A DNA stretch of 64,000 nucleotides from Dryococelus australis (lineage: Eukaryota; Arthropoda; Insecta; Phasmatodea; Phasmatidae): positions 224,453,991-224,517,990 of the forward strand of contig CM056994.1 in NCBI GenBank assembly GCA_029891345.1. The letters run 5' to 3'. How positions within the stretch are numbered: position 1 is the first letter of the stretch; each line of letters begins with the position of its first letter. Shown here piece by piece: positions 12,101 through 25,564 of this stretch. A model generated the notes under the pieces. It saw only the letters and a list, made by a program, of their open reading frames with translations. It ran no database searches and was not told where the DNA came from. The position numbers and the translations under genes are program-made.

Positions 12101-15100
12101 TACAGACACAATCTCGTATCGCACATATGTGAATAATGTTTTAAAGCTAAATAACTTAGTTTTAAATGGGAAAGGTTTTGCTTTTCTTTTTAAAGATTCT
12201 TCTGATTTAATTTCCAGTGGTGTTTCATTCGGCATATTCAACACAGAATGTAATGTACCCATTCTACTCATAACAGGTTTAAGAATTTCTTAGTTTGAAA
12301 CATCCTGTTCTATACAGGCTTGTTTGACTTGTAAATATCCATCTTTTATAGCAAATATAATGTTACAAAATTCCAAAACAGAGTCAAATATATTTTGATT
12401 ATGTTACATTGACATCCGACTATTTATATATAAATTAAGTGGTTGGTTTTCTAACTGATGCAGCAGGTTGACTAAATCGAATAGTTTGTATTCTTACAAT
12501 CTTATCGACTATACTTAATACTGTGTCTAATTTACTTACAGTTTTTGCTCTCAAATCATTAAAAAAAATCATTTATTTGTGTTTCCAAATAATTACTTTG
12601 TTTTCTCAGATCTGTTTGCATTACTAAACCAAATTTCTTACTAAACAGTTCATCACTTAATATTGTGTAATTTTTTCCATTTGTGTTTCAGTTTTGTTTT
12701 ATAATCGTTGCGGTTACCGCTTCATTAACTACAACTCTTAAGTTATCTTGCAATTCTGTAAGTTGTGTTGTAAAAATTATAATTATCATAGCATCGAAGT
12801 CTTTAATAAATCCATTTAAACACTATTCTATTCTAAATTTATTACTCTGCAACTCATTCCGAATATTGGTTAACATGCTTACAATTACACCCATGTTTTT
12901 ATATACATTATCATCCACTCAACTAACTTTCTTAACCTCTTGTATATCGGTCAGTTGCGATTTAAATACGTTTAGTGTAATGGTGTTAAGAGTCTTCCAC
13001 GTAATGTTTATTTTCTGTATCAGTATCTTTCACAGCCTTACTCACATTATGCAATATATGTCCATTCAAATCACAATTCCCATCGCAATTTTTAGTTAAA
13101 CAGCTATTGTAATGATTATGTTTTATACTGCTATGTCCAAACTTTGAAATAATCATTATTCTTGGTCAGGAAGTAAAAAAGTGTAAAATCCTTGGTATAA
13201 TAGCCAGAAAACCGTATTTGTTTTTCAAACAGTAAAAACACATATCTTTTAACTTTGTAAATGTAATGTTATCCATATTAAACACAATCATCATATTTGC
13301 ATTATCACACAAAATGTGTTTTGGATAATGTCTGTAACTTTGCAATAGATAAAAACGATCAATATTTGAATGTCTACCAAAACTAAAATATTGCTGGATT
13401 TTATCCTACATTTCGCACCAGCCATCGTCAAATACAAATATGGAATTGGGTAATGCATCATATGGAGACACAATATCTTCTTTATTAGTAAAAGGGAAAT
13501 ATCACATTCTTTGAATTAATGACAAAATTGTTGCTAATTGTTTGTATTTCTCTTGTTGTATTGTTTTAGAAAACATATATACATTTTCAAACTTTAGACC
13601 ATTTGGATGTTCCAACAGTGACATAACAACACAAGCTTTTCCACATGAAGAAGGGCCAATTATTATACAACGTATATTTGGAGGTAAAAGAATTCTGCAG
13701 TTCTGTTTAATTACATTTTCTTTCAATTTACAATAACCAGAAGAGTACATCTTGTTTTATAACCGTCATCTATAGAGAGTATTACGTATTTCACTAATGT
13801 AGAAATTATAAATGTGGGACTATATACAGGTTCACATTCAGTTCAAAATAATGGCTTGTACTAAATACATCAACAAGGATGCAGTATATTGAATACATTG
13901 GTTAATAAATTACAATTTGAATTGTATTTAGTGAAATAAAATTATTGCAGACCCAGAAATAAGCTTGCAAAACATCTGACACGTAATGAACAAGGAATAA
14001 ACTCTTTGGATGATGCTTGTAAAGAACACGACAGAGTTTACGATGGAACAAACAATTTGAAATAAAGACATGTAGCAGATATGATTCTAGCCAATAAAGC
14101 AGCAAATATAAGTAAGAATCCATCCACATCAAGAGGCAAAAAGGTCAGTGCTTGGGTTGTGGACAAAGTGATGTGAGCAAAAGTGAACAGAGGTATGGGT
14201 GTCCACTGCAAAACAACACGAAAAATCAAGAAATAAGTGATAACTCCTTTCTTTTTTCCAGCATAAACAGATCTTGGATCACTTCTCGGAGGAGCATCGC
14301 CAATCAGTAGAGCAGTTAAATCCAATATTAAAGGAATGTATCCGAAACCATATAAAGTTGGACAAGGACAAAAAAACTCCAAATGTGGGAAAAAATGCAG
14401 AAAGTCCTAAATGGTCTTCCAAAATGTGCACTTACAAAGACATTCTTGTATTTGTAAAGAAACTGGATATTCCCTATTTCCAAGGCATGTATATGAGAGA
14501 CAATTTACCAAAGAAAACAAACCTTCATGAATGTGTGATAGTTAATTTAGATTCGAAACAAAACAAAGGAACACATTGCATTACATTAATTAAATCAATC
14601 ATTCTATTACGACAGTTTCGGTGATTTACGTCCTCCAATTGAAATATGTAATTATTTAATAAACACACAATTAAAACACAATTACAAAACAGAAAAATTA
14701 AATTAATTGTGGACATTTATGTTAAGTTTTTTTAACTACAAACAGGACATATAAGTAAGTGTAATAGTAAAACATATTGTTAATATGTCAATTACATTGT
14801 TATTAAGTGGAAATTCGTCGCAATTGCATTCGGTATATTTCCCAGTTTTGAAGTTAGATGGAGAATGGCAAATAAGTCTAACCAAATTCTTTACTTAGGT
14901 AATGCTGCTTTAATGAACATTTCAAAAATCATCCAACTCATAAGATCCTACCAGTATCACAGTATTGTATGTTTTTTCACAATGTTTACCATAAATAATT
15001 GATTGTGCATATCAATGCGAACTGGTAGGATCTTATGAGTTGGGTGATTTAAAAACATTCATTAAAGCAGTATTACCTAAAGATGTATATTTACAATTAC

Positions 15101-18100
15101 GTGGAAATACAAACTTGTTAACTAGTGAGATGTACATAACATCGATATCGATTTCATGGACGACAGTTCAATTGCAAATTTGTTAGTTTACAAATAAAGA
15201 GTAAATACTGCTAATGAATTGCACAAATCATCAAAATATGTTGTTGGTAGTGGTATGTCATATAAATGTTAATATTGTAGGTAGTTCATATTTGCATGGA
15301 ACACCGACAAATACACTACAAGAATTCATGTGTGCGGTGGTTCCAGGATATAAAATAACTGAAAAACCAAATACATTAATATATCTTCCAGTAATAGTGA
15401 ATCATGTTGATGAAATAGTTGTTACAATTATCGATCAAGATAGCAAACGTATTAATTTTAGACACAAAGAAATCACTGTTCATTTACATTAAAAAAGCTA
15501 TATAAACAGTTGCATTCTGTGCACATTGCAATCATAATGGGTATTGTGTATAATAGTCTATATGGGCATAAAGTAGGTGGTTCTTTTAAAATCTATTATG
15601 TCACTAAGGAACATATTTCGAAGAAAGTAACTATAAAAAGATGTAAACACAAGCATAAATCGCTCACTTCAAACATGTTACCCGTGATGTAAACACAAGG
15701 TAACAAATTGTTTTTAAAGGAATTAGGATATACAGTTTATAGAAATGGAAGATGTGCTTAATTTTGAAGAACCAATAAGTTATGAAGATGCAATCACCAA
15801 TATGGAAATACATGTATATGAACCATTCTGAACAGGTTCATACACATTTCCATCGGAAATAAGGATTCCTATACAAAATTACGATATTTACATGTTACCA
15901 TCGAAATCAGGTTTAAGGTTTAGAGGAACAATTAAAAAGACAGTCGATGCTAGTAATCCTGTAACTACAAAAATAGTAAGAAACAGAATACTTAGTTTAA
16001 TCAGTAGAATTGCATATTTGCTCAATGGTGTTGAAATAGATCAAACAAGAGGTGCCAAATTACTTTCACGATATAGAACTATCTATCACAAACTGTAAAT
16101 GACCTTTATACAGGGTTTATGGCTGGTTGGAGCAATGCTAGTGATTATTCACTACAAATAAACCCAGGTGGAAAATATGAAATTGTTACACCGTCAAGTA
16201 TGGTATTTGTCTGTCATATTATATACTAAACAAGAATTAGTTATTCTATTCAGGAATATGCATTTGAATACTATATTCATCATGGCTAATAATGAGGAAG
16301 GTGTAACATTTGATTTAAACAGTATCGAATGGCTAATGCCACTTATTGAAATTAGCACTTGTGAAATGTAGAGTTTTAAAAATATATCGAAAAAGGGAAT
16401 AATATAGAAATTGCTTTCATATAATTGGGCCTGGAGTCTTTTTCATCACTACCAACATCACAAAAAATTATGTGGATTGTGAAATAAAGTTTTTCATCTG
16501 GAAAACAGCAATTTGTTGTCCTTTGTTTTCAAACAAACAGACAAAACATGTTAAAAGCAGGTTGTTCATTACTATATAATTGTGATATGAAAAATATTTA
16601 ACTATATCTAAATAATCGAGCTTATCCCTATGCAAATTTTGATACAAACTCTGGTAATTGGGAATTCCTTATTTGCTACAACATGTACACAAGTTTTAGG
16701 AAACATATTATAACAAAATCTGTTCACTGATACTAGAACCCAAAGTATTTAAAACTAGAGGAGCATTATTTGCATTTTATGTAAGAAAACAGAACGATGC
16801 CATTACCAATAATGTCATTGAATCAGAAATTGCAATAATTGCAAATACACCCATTCCAGAAAATACACAATTGTTTGCTTTGATAATTCATGGCACATTG
16901 GCTAGCTATAATGTAAGAGATAAGCTGGTGAAGATAATGACTTCAGTCAGTAGATGTTGAAACCTGATTCAGTAGAGATATTATGTAATGTACAGGGATT
17001 TCAATCTCCAGATGAATTTATCATTAAATAATTAGCTATTACTGATATGGAAGAACACACAACAATATTCAGTTTCAAAGCACTGTTCGACTGGAAATAT
17101 ATAACTCCTAAATACAAGAGAACAAACAGATGGGTTACCAAATACCACCATAGTATAAAATGGGAGAGTGGATGTATAGAATAAAAGAATATAGAAGATA
17201 TTTGAAAGAAAAAATTAAATAATTGTGAAATATACCTATGTGGAGTCGCACAAAAACATATTTTAGAAAGTGTGTGGAATGGGAAAGTAACAAATATTCA
17301 AAAATAATACATTTGTCCATTATTCAAACAATTACATAAAATATATGGATATAAAATATCATTCTTCTCTGCAGAGGAAAACTCTAAATTATTGCTAACT
17401 TGGTCATTGATGACATTGGAGTGAAGTAGATGACGATCATCTTCCTGATTCCGCAGTAGATATTATACAAGTAATCTGGCACTATTTGGGACGAGAGAAC
17501 ATTTTGGACTAATGAGTAGAATTTAATATAAAAAGTATTTTGTTTTATGTGAACCAATATTTCGTAAAGATGAATCAAGAAGACTACGAAATTACCTGTG
17601 TGTGCCTACAGAAAAAAAATGAAAATTTAATAACAGCAAGTTATTAACACGTTGGACTAAACAATTTAGAGCTTGTTTTGGAAAGAAGTAATTTTTGATA
17701 TTTTGGTATTTACTTGTGTGTGTTTTGGAACATTCTGCACTTGTATAAATTTTTGAAACAGTTTGTGTAAATTGTGTTTGCTTCTTAAATGCTGTTTATA
17801 TTGTGACACAACATGCACTAACTTATGTGAGTTTTGAAACAACTTGTAGTTCCCTAATTTTGTCAATAAATTTAGGTTGTAAAATGAATTCATTTGTATG
17901 TTTATTCTACCTCTCCCTTATAAAACTATAAAATGAAAATTTGTTTTCCTAAGAAAGGAATAATATTATCCTTGGTTAATAAAATGTCTCAACAAAGAGA
18001 TTCTTACGTTTTCTAAAAAATGTATCTTGCAATAAGTTAAAAGATGTTTGGTTTCTATCAAAAAACACATAAGAGTGTTGTAATGAAAATGATATAGATA

Positions 18101-21100
18101 ATCAATTTTATAGATGCTTTAACCTAAATGATTCATGAGGAATATTTCGCATGAAACATTGTTAGCTGAATAATTTATACTTGCTTCGAAATGAAACTTA
18201 TAGCATTTGCAAATATCTCAAGATGTGTAAAATACAGATGCATTTAGAGGTCTCTAACCCTAGTAGTGTTACCAATCCTTGGCCAGAGTCACAATATGTA
18301 GAGGTTTAACAATTTTTTCCAGTGTTACCAACAACAAAACCCAGATTTCAGAGTGTGTAAGCATGAGTCCAATGAACTCTCTAGAAACCCTTCAGTTTCT
18401 CACTACCCTAGAGATGTCTTTCGCATAGCTTTCCATGAAGCAGGCAGCCAGGAGCCTCGCATAACCCTGCTAGTAGCCAGGTCATCAACTTAACCATTGC
18501 CATACTGATGCAAAGACATCTTCCTACCTGTTTGCAACTCTCCATAGCAATGTTTTTTCTAATTATGTCATTAAATATATAAATACTTTCCATCCTCCAT
18601 TATGCTATAAAAAACAAATCAATGTAATTTTACACTCACATTATGTCGAAACATACACGGACTTATTTTAAAATATAGTATTGTTTATTAAAAACGGCTA
18701 TTCCACAGAATAAGTTTTACAAAAATGTAAACATATCCTATAATTTTACTTTTAACAACCTAATATTGTTTACCAAAAAATCACTAGATGAGTTTTATGT
18801 TAATTTAAAGATGGTTACTATTTTAACCATAGGGAAAACATGATCATATACAATAATGGAAGATATCTGTACATGTTAAGAGCAAATAAGATTTAAAAAA
18901 AATATGTATTAAGATAAAAGGAATATATTTACTTAAATTCCTTCATAATACATTTCTTAAGTCGATAAGGAAAGTAAAGATATTTTATGTTAGTTTTAAG
19001 GTTTACAGATATATTGGGCGATGACTTAATAATATAAAATGTAACAATTCATGTCATTAAAAAGTAAAGTAATTAAAACCTTTTAAAAAAATTAAAATTC
19101 CTTTAAAAATGTATAACTATTCCTACTTGTGTAATATCGCAAACCATGAAAGATTTTTATATGGATTATATTACATTCTTTTTCTATAAACCCATGCCAT
19201 ATAAATTATGTCTCTTTACTAACTATGTTGATCTCTAACACATATACAGGACTTTTAATTATATTTATTTATTACTGAAATCAATTGGTTTTCATTTCTT
19301 CAAGGAGAAAAATAATGTAGAGAGGTTCGTCTTAGAAGCTGTGGTGAGGGGTTGAAGTTGTTTGAAATTTGTGGGTGCAGGGAGGTAAGGGGTGTTTGGC
19401 TTTCTGGCTTTTTGACTGGTGGGAGAGGATGAGTGCTGCTTCTTGCCCGTTTACCTGGGAATTTAACATTTTTGTAAATAGGAGTTTTGTCACTATGTCT
19501 CTTTCCACTGTTTTCACTAGTATGTCAGTGCCATTTGCACTGCAATGTCACATTTTTATGAAGATTATTTTCTTGGATCGTCTAGTCAAGCTCTTGAAAA
19601 AAAAAATTCGAAACTTCAATTTAGATCCAATAATAGCAAATTTGTTGGGTTTTTTGGAGGATTTCCCATATTAGGACCAACATCAATGGTTTTGTCAATG
19701 CCCTCCTTAGGGCCAATGCCTCCTCCAATGACATCAGGCTTGCCACCTCCAACATCATCAGACTTGCCACCTCGAATTACATCAGGCTTGCCACCTCCAA
19801 CATCATCAGGCTTGCTGCCTCCAATAACATATGGCTTGCCACCTTCAATGTCATCAGGTTTGCCACCTCCAATGAAATCAGGCTTGCCACCCCAATGACA
19901 TCAGGCTTGCCACCTCCAATGACATCAGGCTTGCCACATCCAACAACATCAGCCTTGCTGCCTTCAAAGACATCAGCTTTGCCGCCTCAAATTACAACAA
20001 CTTCGCCGCCTCCAGCCTCGATGCTGTCTCCAGCATCGATGCTGCCTCCTGCCTCGATGCCACTTCCAGCCTTGATGCTGTCTCCATCCTTAATGCTGCC
20101 TCCAGCCTCGATGCCTTCAACACCGTCTTCAATATTGACTTCAACACTATCTTCACCACTGTCTTCTGCAAGCTCGAAATCATCTTTCCCACAATGAGCT
20201 AACCAAAATCACTATCAAAAGCAAATGAGCATTTTCTACAGAAGCGGGAAAGGTATTGTTGCAAACCCTTAGACTGTTACCAACTTAAATGATGCGAGGT
20301 CAGACATTTATGATGTTTTATTTAACGAGCTAGAAGAATTTTTTTAATTTCAATTTTTGTCCCTTGTCTGCTCCAAACCTACCTTCTCCCGATCAGATAT
20401 CTCTGTAATCACCACAACAATATTTAATTTCCCCACCTCCTCCTTTTATAGCATCATGTCAACAAATAAGATACAGAACTATCTTGTCACCAATATCTCC
20501 TGCATCACCACTACCACCTGTTGCCCCTCTAAAGAGATGTACATCAAGTTTAAGTATTATCTCTAGGCAGAAATTGTAACAAGGATGTTTTCAGTTGCAA
20601 ATTGTAAACATTTTAATGTTTTTCATGAAATAATTTTGAGATGTAAAGTGTTATGAAGTTTTTTTTTTAATGATTTGGATATATAAATAGTAAGATGTTT
20701 TTAATATGTTCAGGCGTAATGTGATTTGATGTTTTCAGTATAAATAATTTCAGACATAACATGGTTTAAAGTTTTTTAATGAATTTCAAGTGTGAAGTAT
20801 TTTAATGAATTTCAGGTGTATTATTTTTCGATGAATTCAAGCATAAATGTTGTGAGGTTTCTAATGAATTAAAAATGTAAAATGGTGAAAAGTTCGTAAA
20901 CTTTGTAATGATTTTACAAATGTAATATGGTTTAAAGTTTTTTTTAATGAATTCCAGGCATACATTTTTTTAATGAATTCAAGTATAAATGTTGCGAGGT
21001 TTTGAACGAATTTCAGATGTAAAGTGGTGTAAACCTTGTAATGATTTGTTAGATGTAACATGGTTTAAAGTTTTTAACGAAATTCAGATTTATAACAGTG

Positions 21101-24100
21101 TAAACTTTGTAATGATTTGTCAGATGTAACGTAGTATAAAGTTTTCAATGAATTTCAGGTGTAAAGTTTTTAAATTATTTTTTAGATGTATAATGGTGAG
21201 AGGTTTTAAGTTTTTAATGATTTCAGGTGTAAATTTTGTGAGGTTTTTAACGAATTTCAGATGTAAAATGGTGAAAATTTGTCAACTTTGTAACGATTTT
21301 TCAGATGTAACATGTTGTAATATTTTTTTAACGAATTTCATATGTCAAATGGTGAAAGTTTGTAAGTGATTTTATTACTAAGTGGATGAAATTGTTATTT
21401 TTCTACGAAATGTCTTTAAAACAAGTGGTAATTAACAATTATCTTGGAAAACAAATTGTTAGTACAAAATGTCTTTAAAACAAGTAGTTAGCAAGAAATG
21501 TCTTTTAAAAAATGGTTATTAACAATTATCTTGGAAAACAAATGGTTAGTACAAAATGTCTTTAAAACAAGTAGTAAGCAAGAAATGTCTTTTAAAAAAT
21601 GGTTATTAACAATTACCTTAAAAACAAATGGTTAATAAGAAATGTTTCTAAAACAAATAGTTATTAACAATTATCTTGAAAAACAAATAGTTAGTAAGAA
21701 ATGTCTTTAAAAGATGTGGTTATTATCAATTATCATGTAAACAAGTGGTCATTTAGAAATATCAAAAAATAGTTATAAGAAGAAGTTTATGTGTCATTTT
21801 AAAAACAAATTCATAACAGTCTGTTTGTAAATACGTTTATGTATGTTTTAATAATTTCGTTTTTTTAAATAAAAGTTACTGAATGTTAACATAAATTATA
21901 TATATTATTACTTGTTTAAAACAATTCTACTTGGAATGATAGAGTATTTGAGAACGATGAATTGATAGTTTCAATACTACGAAAAAATTCTTTTATATTA
22001 AGTTTAAACTTTGTGCTTATTAAGTTCTTAAAAAAAACATTTAATGTTCCTGCAGAGAACTCCGAAACAATGTTGGTGAGTGTGAAAGTTTTCTCAATGA
22101 CAGTCATGGCAAACAACTCATACTTTGTCCTTCAAAGGCATTAACTTCAGGCAGCAGTTAGTGGGGTGTCGGCTGCCTTGTGCAAGAAATAGAAATTTCT
22201 CGCTTAAAGGCAGCATTCAGCCTGCTTCCTTGTTCGTGAGAGAGAAACACGTTTATACATTCACCTCTGACACCATTCACTTAAAATTTTATTGAATACA
22301 TAACAGGAAAGTAAAATTTCAATATAAGGTACTATTTGTTTACAATCAATTGGACGATAATATTACTTAATGTAAAAGGATAAACTTCAATGAGATTGCA
22401 TTATATTTTCCTATACGACAGTGTAACCAAAAAAACTTGCATAGTAACTTTGGTTATAATTTAAATTTGAGAGAAATTTACACTCAAAATACATATTTTC
22501 TCTGCTATACACAAATATTTGACCATTGGATTATGTGAAAACTTTTTTAACACATGTTTTCCATCGTGTTAGTTAATTCCTTTGACTTATGTATTGTGAA
22601 CATTTAATTTTTATTTAATCGAAATATATGTGTTTGAAAACTGTGTTCTTTTAAACCTTAAATTTTTATATGTATATATATATAAAGTTTCTGATTTGTT
22701 TAGTGAAAACATCTCTTGTTTTTGTATTGTACGAAACTATTCTTTGTTGTAGTCTCCTGAATTTCTATGAAATTTTAAAATTAATGAGTTTACTGGAAAT
22801 TCTTTAATAGGTTTACTGGAAATACAGGAAATACGGGAAATACTTAAAATTGATTGTATGTTTCCAGATTCAAATTAATTTCTTGTAAGTTTGTGGATTA
22901 ATTAAAATGCAGAAAATATTAGTTTTGGGGAAATAATTTTTCAGTGGGACTTGTTAAATTTTTATTCACTGGCATTAAATGTACAAAACAGGTGAATGTT
23001 TGGGGTTGGAGGCTTCAGCAAATTGTCTCCAGGACGGGGTTAATGCTCCAGTAGGGTTCAAATTCCAAGTCGAAGGGGAGGGAAGCAGGTCTTGTGGTGG
23101 ACAAAGACACAGTTTGGTCTAGTGGGGGGAGGGAGGGTACTTTCTAATGGCACCTTCCAACCTCCCTCACAGCCAGACACGGCAGAGCTCCATCTAGACC
23201 AGCACCATGTTTAGTTTATCCACAATCCTTTACTTGAACACATTGCAGAGCTGCGCTGTTAGGGGTACTATCTCACCGCCCTTACTCTGTATCCTGGTGG
23301 TATCTCACGTGACATTGGAGGGTTAGCTGGCCAGCGAATCTTGGACCCACCGTTCGCCTGACTGCAAACTTTGATTCTCGTTAAATGCTTTCTTCGTTTA
23401 TAAGCATCGATTAACATGTCAAGTGCGTGTCTGAAGCTGATCTACGAGAGTTCGTAGGATTTCAACTGCTTTGTGTTAAGAAGTGGGGTGAATTTCCAAA
23501 GCTGATCTTGGGAGACTTATAGGGAAATTTTCTGCACCGATGTACTGCATTTACATATTTCTAATATTGATTTTAAATAATTTTATCGTTTTTCTTCGAG
23601 GAAGTATCTGGAGTGTTTAATTCAAATCGTTCAATTAGAGTGTGATTATGCGATATTCAAATTTTTAAGTTACACAATAACTATACCAAGACTCGTGATT
23701 TGGAAATTTTTTTGCAGTGGTAAACTATGTTAAATAATCCACGTAAGTTCTTTATTTTTCCCAGGGAAGTAAAATTGTGTATTAATAATTTAAAACATGA
23801 CATTGGGGTAAGTTTTTAAAATTTCATTCAAAACATTTAACGTTGATGTACGTATGTTTTTTTACCTCATTTTAGGTATAATTCAGAATGTGTCTTTCTC
23901 TTCAGTTTGGATATATTTATTTTTCTGTGTTAAATTATAAGCGATATGTGTCTAGTATTGTGAATAGCTTACAGTGGAAATACAAACTGGTGAATTCGTA
24001 AACAGGCAGAATGGTTTTTATTGGCGTAATGTTAACTTATTTTAATGTCGAACAGTTCCCACCATAACCTTAGTCTATAATCAAATGTCGCCCGAAGCAG

Positions 24101-25488
24101 ACATTGCCTCTGGTTGTTCCCAACACACAGCTTATAGGTCGCCATAAGTGATAAACTGGACTCATTTCTGCAGCGACCTCCCGACCGAACGAACATATAT
24201 TAAAATAATGTAATGTCGTAAGGTACATGTTTTGAATTCGTTGTAGATATAATTCTATTAACTCGTTGCATTCTTCATAACACCAGAATAGCTGGGCTCT
24301 GTAGGGAAGTAGTTCGTTTTAGGTCTAACTTGTTACTTGATTTCTTTATGACACCAGGCATTAGGTTATATAATTCGATTACTTAGTATTGGATTCGTTG
24401 CTTGATTTCTTTACTACACCAGATAGCTGGCTTGGTCATTGACGTGGAAATAGGTTCTGTGATTCGTTTAGCGAGTTAGCACTTGCTTGATGTCATTTAT
24501 TTTTAGCGAAATATTTGTTCATAAGTTTTTTATTAAAGTTTTTTGTTTCATCTAGTATGTTGTAAACACTATTTTTATCGACTTGTGATATTCATGTACT
24601 TGCATCCATTTTAATTGGATTTTTAAAAAGCAGTTGTGTATGCTTTTCGGACACTTAATATCTTCTGTTTGTCATTACTAACATACCGGACGGGTTAGTC
24701 AAATCACATTGTGGACATAAATATTATTCACCTCTCTTTCTTTTAATACAGTTTCAACTAAATAATTGTTATTTATGAACTACGCCATAACTTCAGTCTA
24801 TAACCGTATATCGCTGTATGTGTCATCCATCAGCCGTCTGCCAGATGGGAACGGACTCAATAACATAACATTTTTCACAATAACTATATACACCCTTCCC
24901 CAACGCATCACACCTCAGTACAACGCCAGACCTCCGAGGGTGATGACCTCTCCTCAACCCCCACTCGCCCAAAAATAAAATAAAATAAAAACCATTACCA
25001 CACTCTTGCATCAAACTGTACACTTATAAATTCACACAAAATTTAATATTTATATTAATTAATTCCATCAAATTAATTGGATTAATCAATCAAATTCTCA
25101 TAACATTAATTTTATCGGATTAAGATCAGCGGATTAAAATATTTTTCTTATTATGATATGATTAATCCGATCAATAAATTTTATATCAAATTGATAATCC
25201 TATTAATTAAAAGTGGGGTGAAACCTCCCCCACCCCCCAAGTCCCACTACTACCAAGGATATTCTGCGGCAAAAAATTGGGAATGTAAATTAATATCTCC
25301 CGAAACTGTAGATATTTGTTTTAACTGGTATATACGTCAATGGCCATATTTTAAATGCTGAATTGCACTATCTTACTAGCATTATATTTTAATGTTAAAA
25401 GGATTGTTACTTCCACAGCCGTCCCACGGCAAAGGAAGTGTGTGTGTGTGTATGTATATGTGTATATATATATGTATATGTGTATATA

Positions 25489-25564
<76 letters not shown>

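Larger units (their letters stand above)
10531..12110. repeat. Polinton left terminal inverted repeat
   Basis: Matches the reverse complement of 23,605-25,251 over its length. Conserved blocks include tttcaccccactt near the tip, gcctggtgtcataaagaaatc, cgttcggtcgggaggtcgctgcagaaatgag, and cttccctgggaaaaataaagaactta. The inner end is near 12,110, after aatttgaattatacac. The copies differ by many substitutions and several indels, so the insertion is old. Confidence 0.93.
10531..25251. mobile_element. Polinton/Maverick element, complete ends, decayed genes
   Basis: Bounded by inverted repeats of about 1.6 kb whose outer ends match (agtagtaggacctggg at 10,531; reverse complement of the right end agtagtgggacttggg at 25,251). 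The six bases outside are gccaaa on the left and accaag on the right. These agree at four positions and could be a decayed 6-bp target duplication. Interior relics include FtsK/A32-type packaging ATPase, PLA2, adenain-like protease, penton-like protein and double-jelly-roll capsid, the gene set of Polintons (also called adintoviruses). Total length is about 14.7 kb. Polymerase B and integrase were not found. The element sits in the last intron of the UGT gene. Confidence 0.88.

Noticed and set aside
12683-13099. 138-codon plus-strand frame with hydrophobic composition that looks membrane-like
   Set aside because: Antisense of the decayed coiled-coil type minus-strand ORF; the minus strand gives plausible amphipathic blocks next to the ATPase.
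13291-13473. 60-codon minus-strand frame
   Set aside because: It overlaps the packaging ATPase in a different phase; the ATPase motifs are in the other frame.
14274-14404. N-terminal part of the 116-codon plus-strand frame as protease sequence
   Set aside because: This part is out of phase with a pX-like gene on the same strand; protease motifs start only after about 14,405.
19992-20192. Minus-strand Ala/Glu/Ser repeat frame across the minisatellite
   Set aside because: It meets stops when followed through the repeat, whereas the plus-strand proline-rich frame has only one shift.
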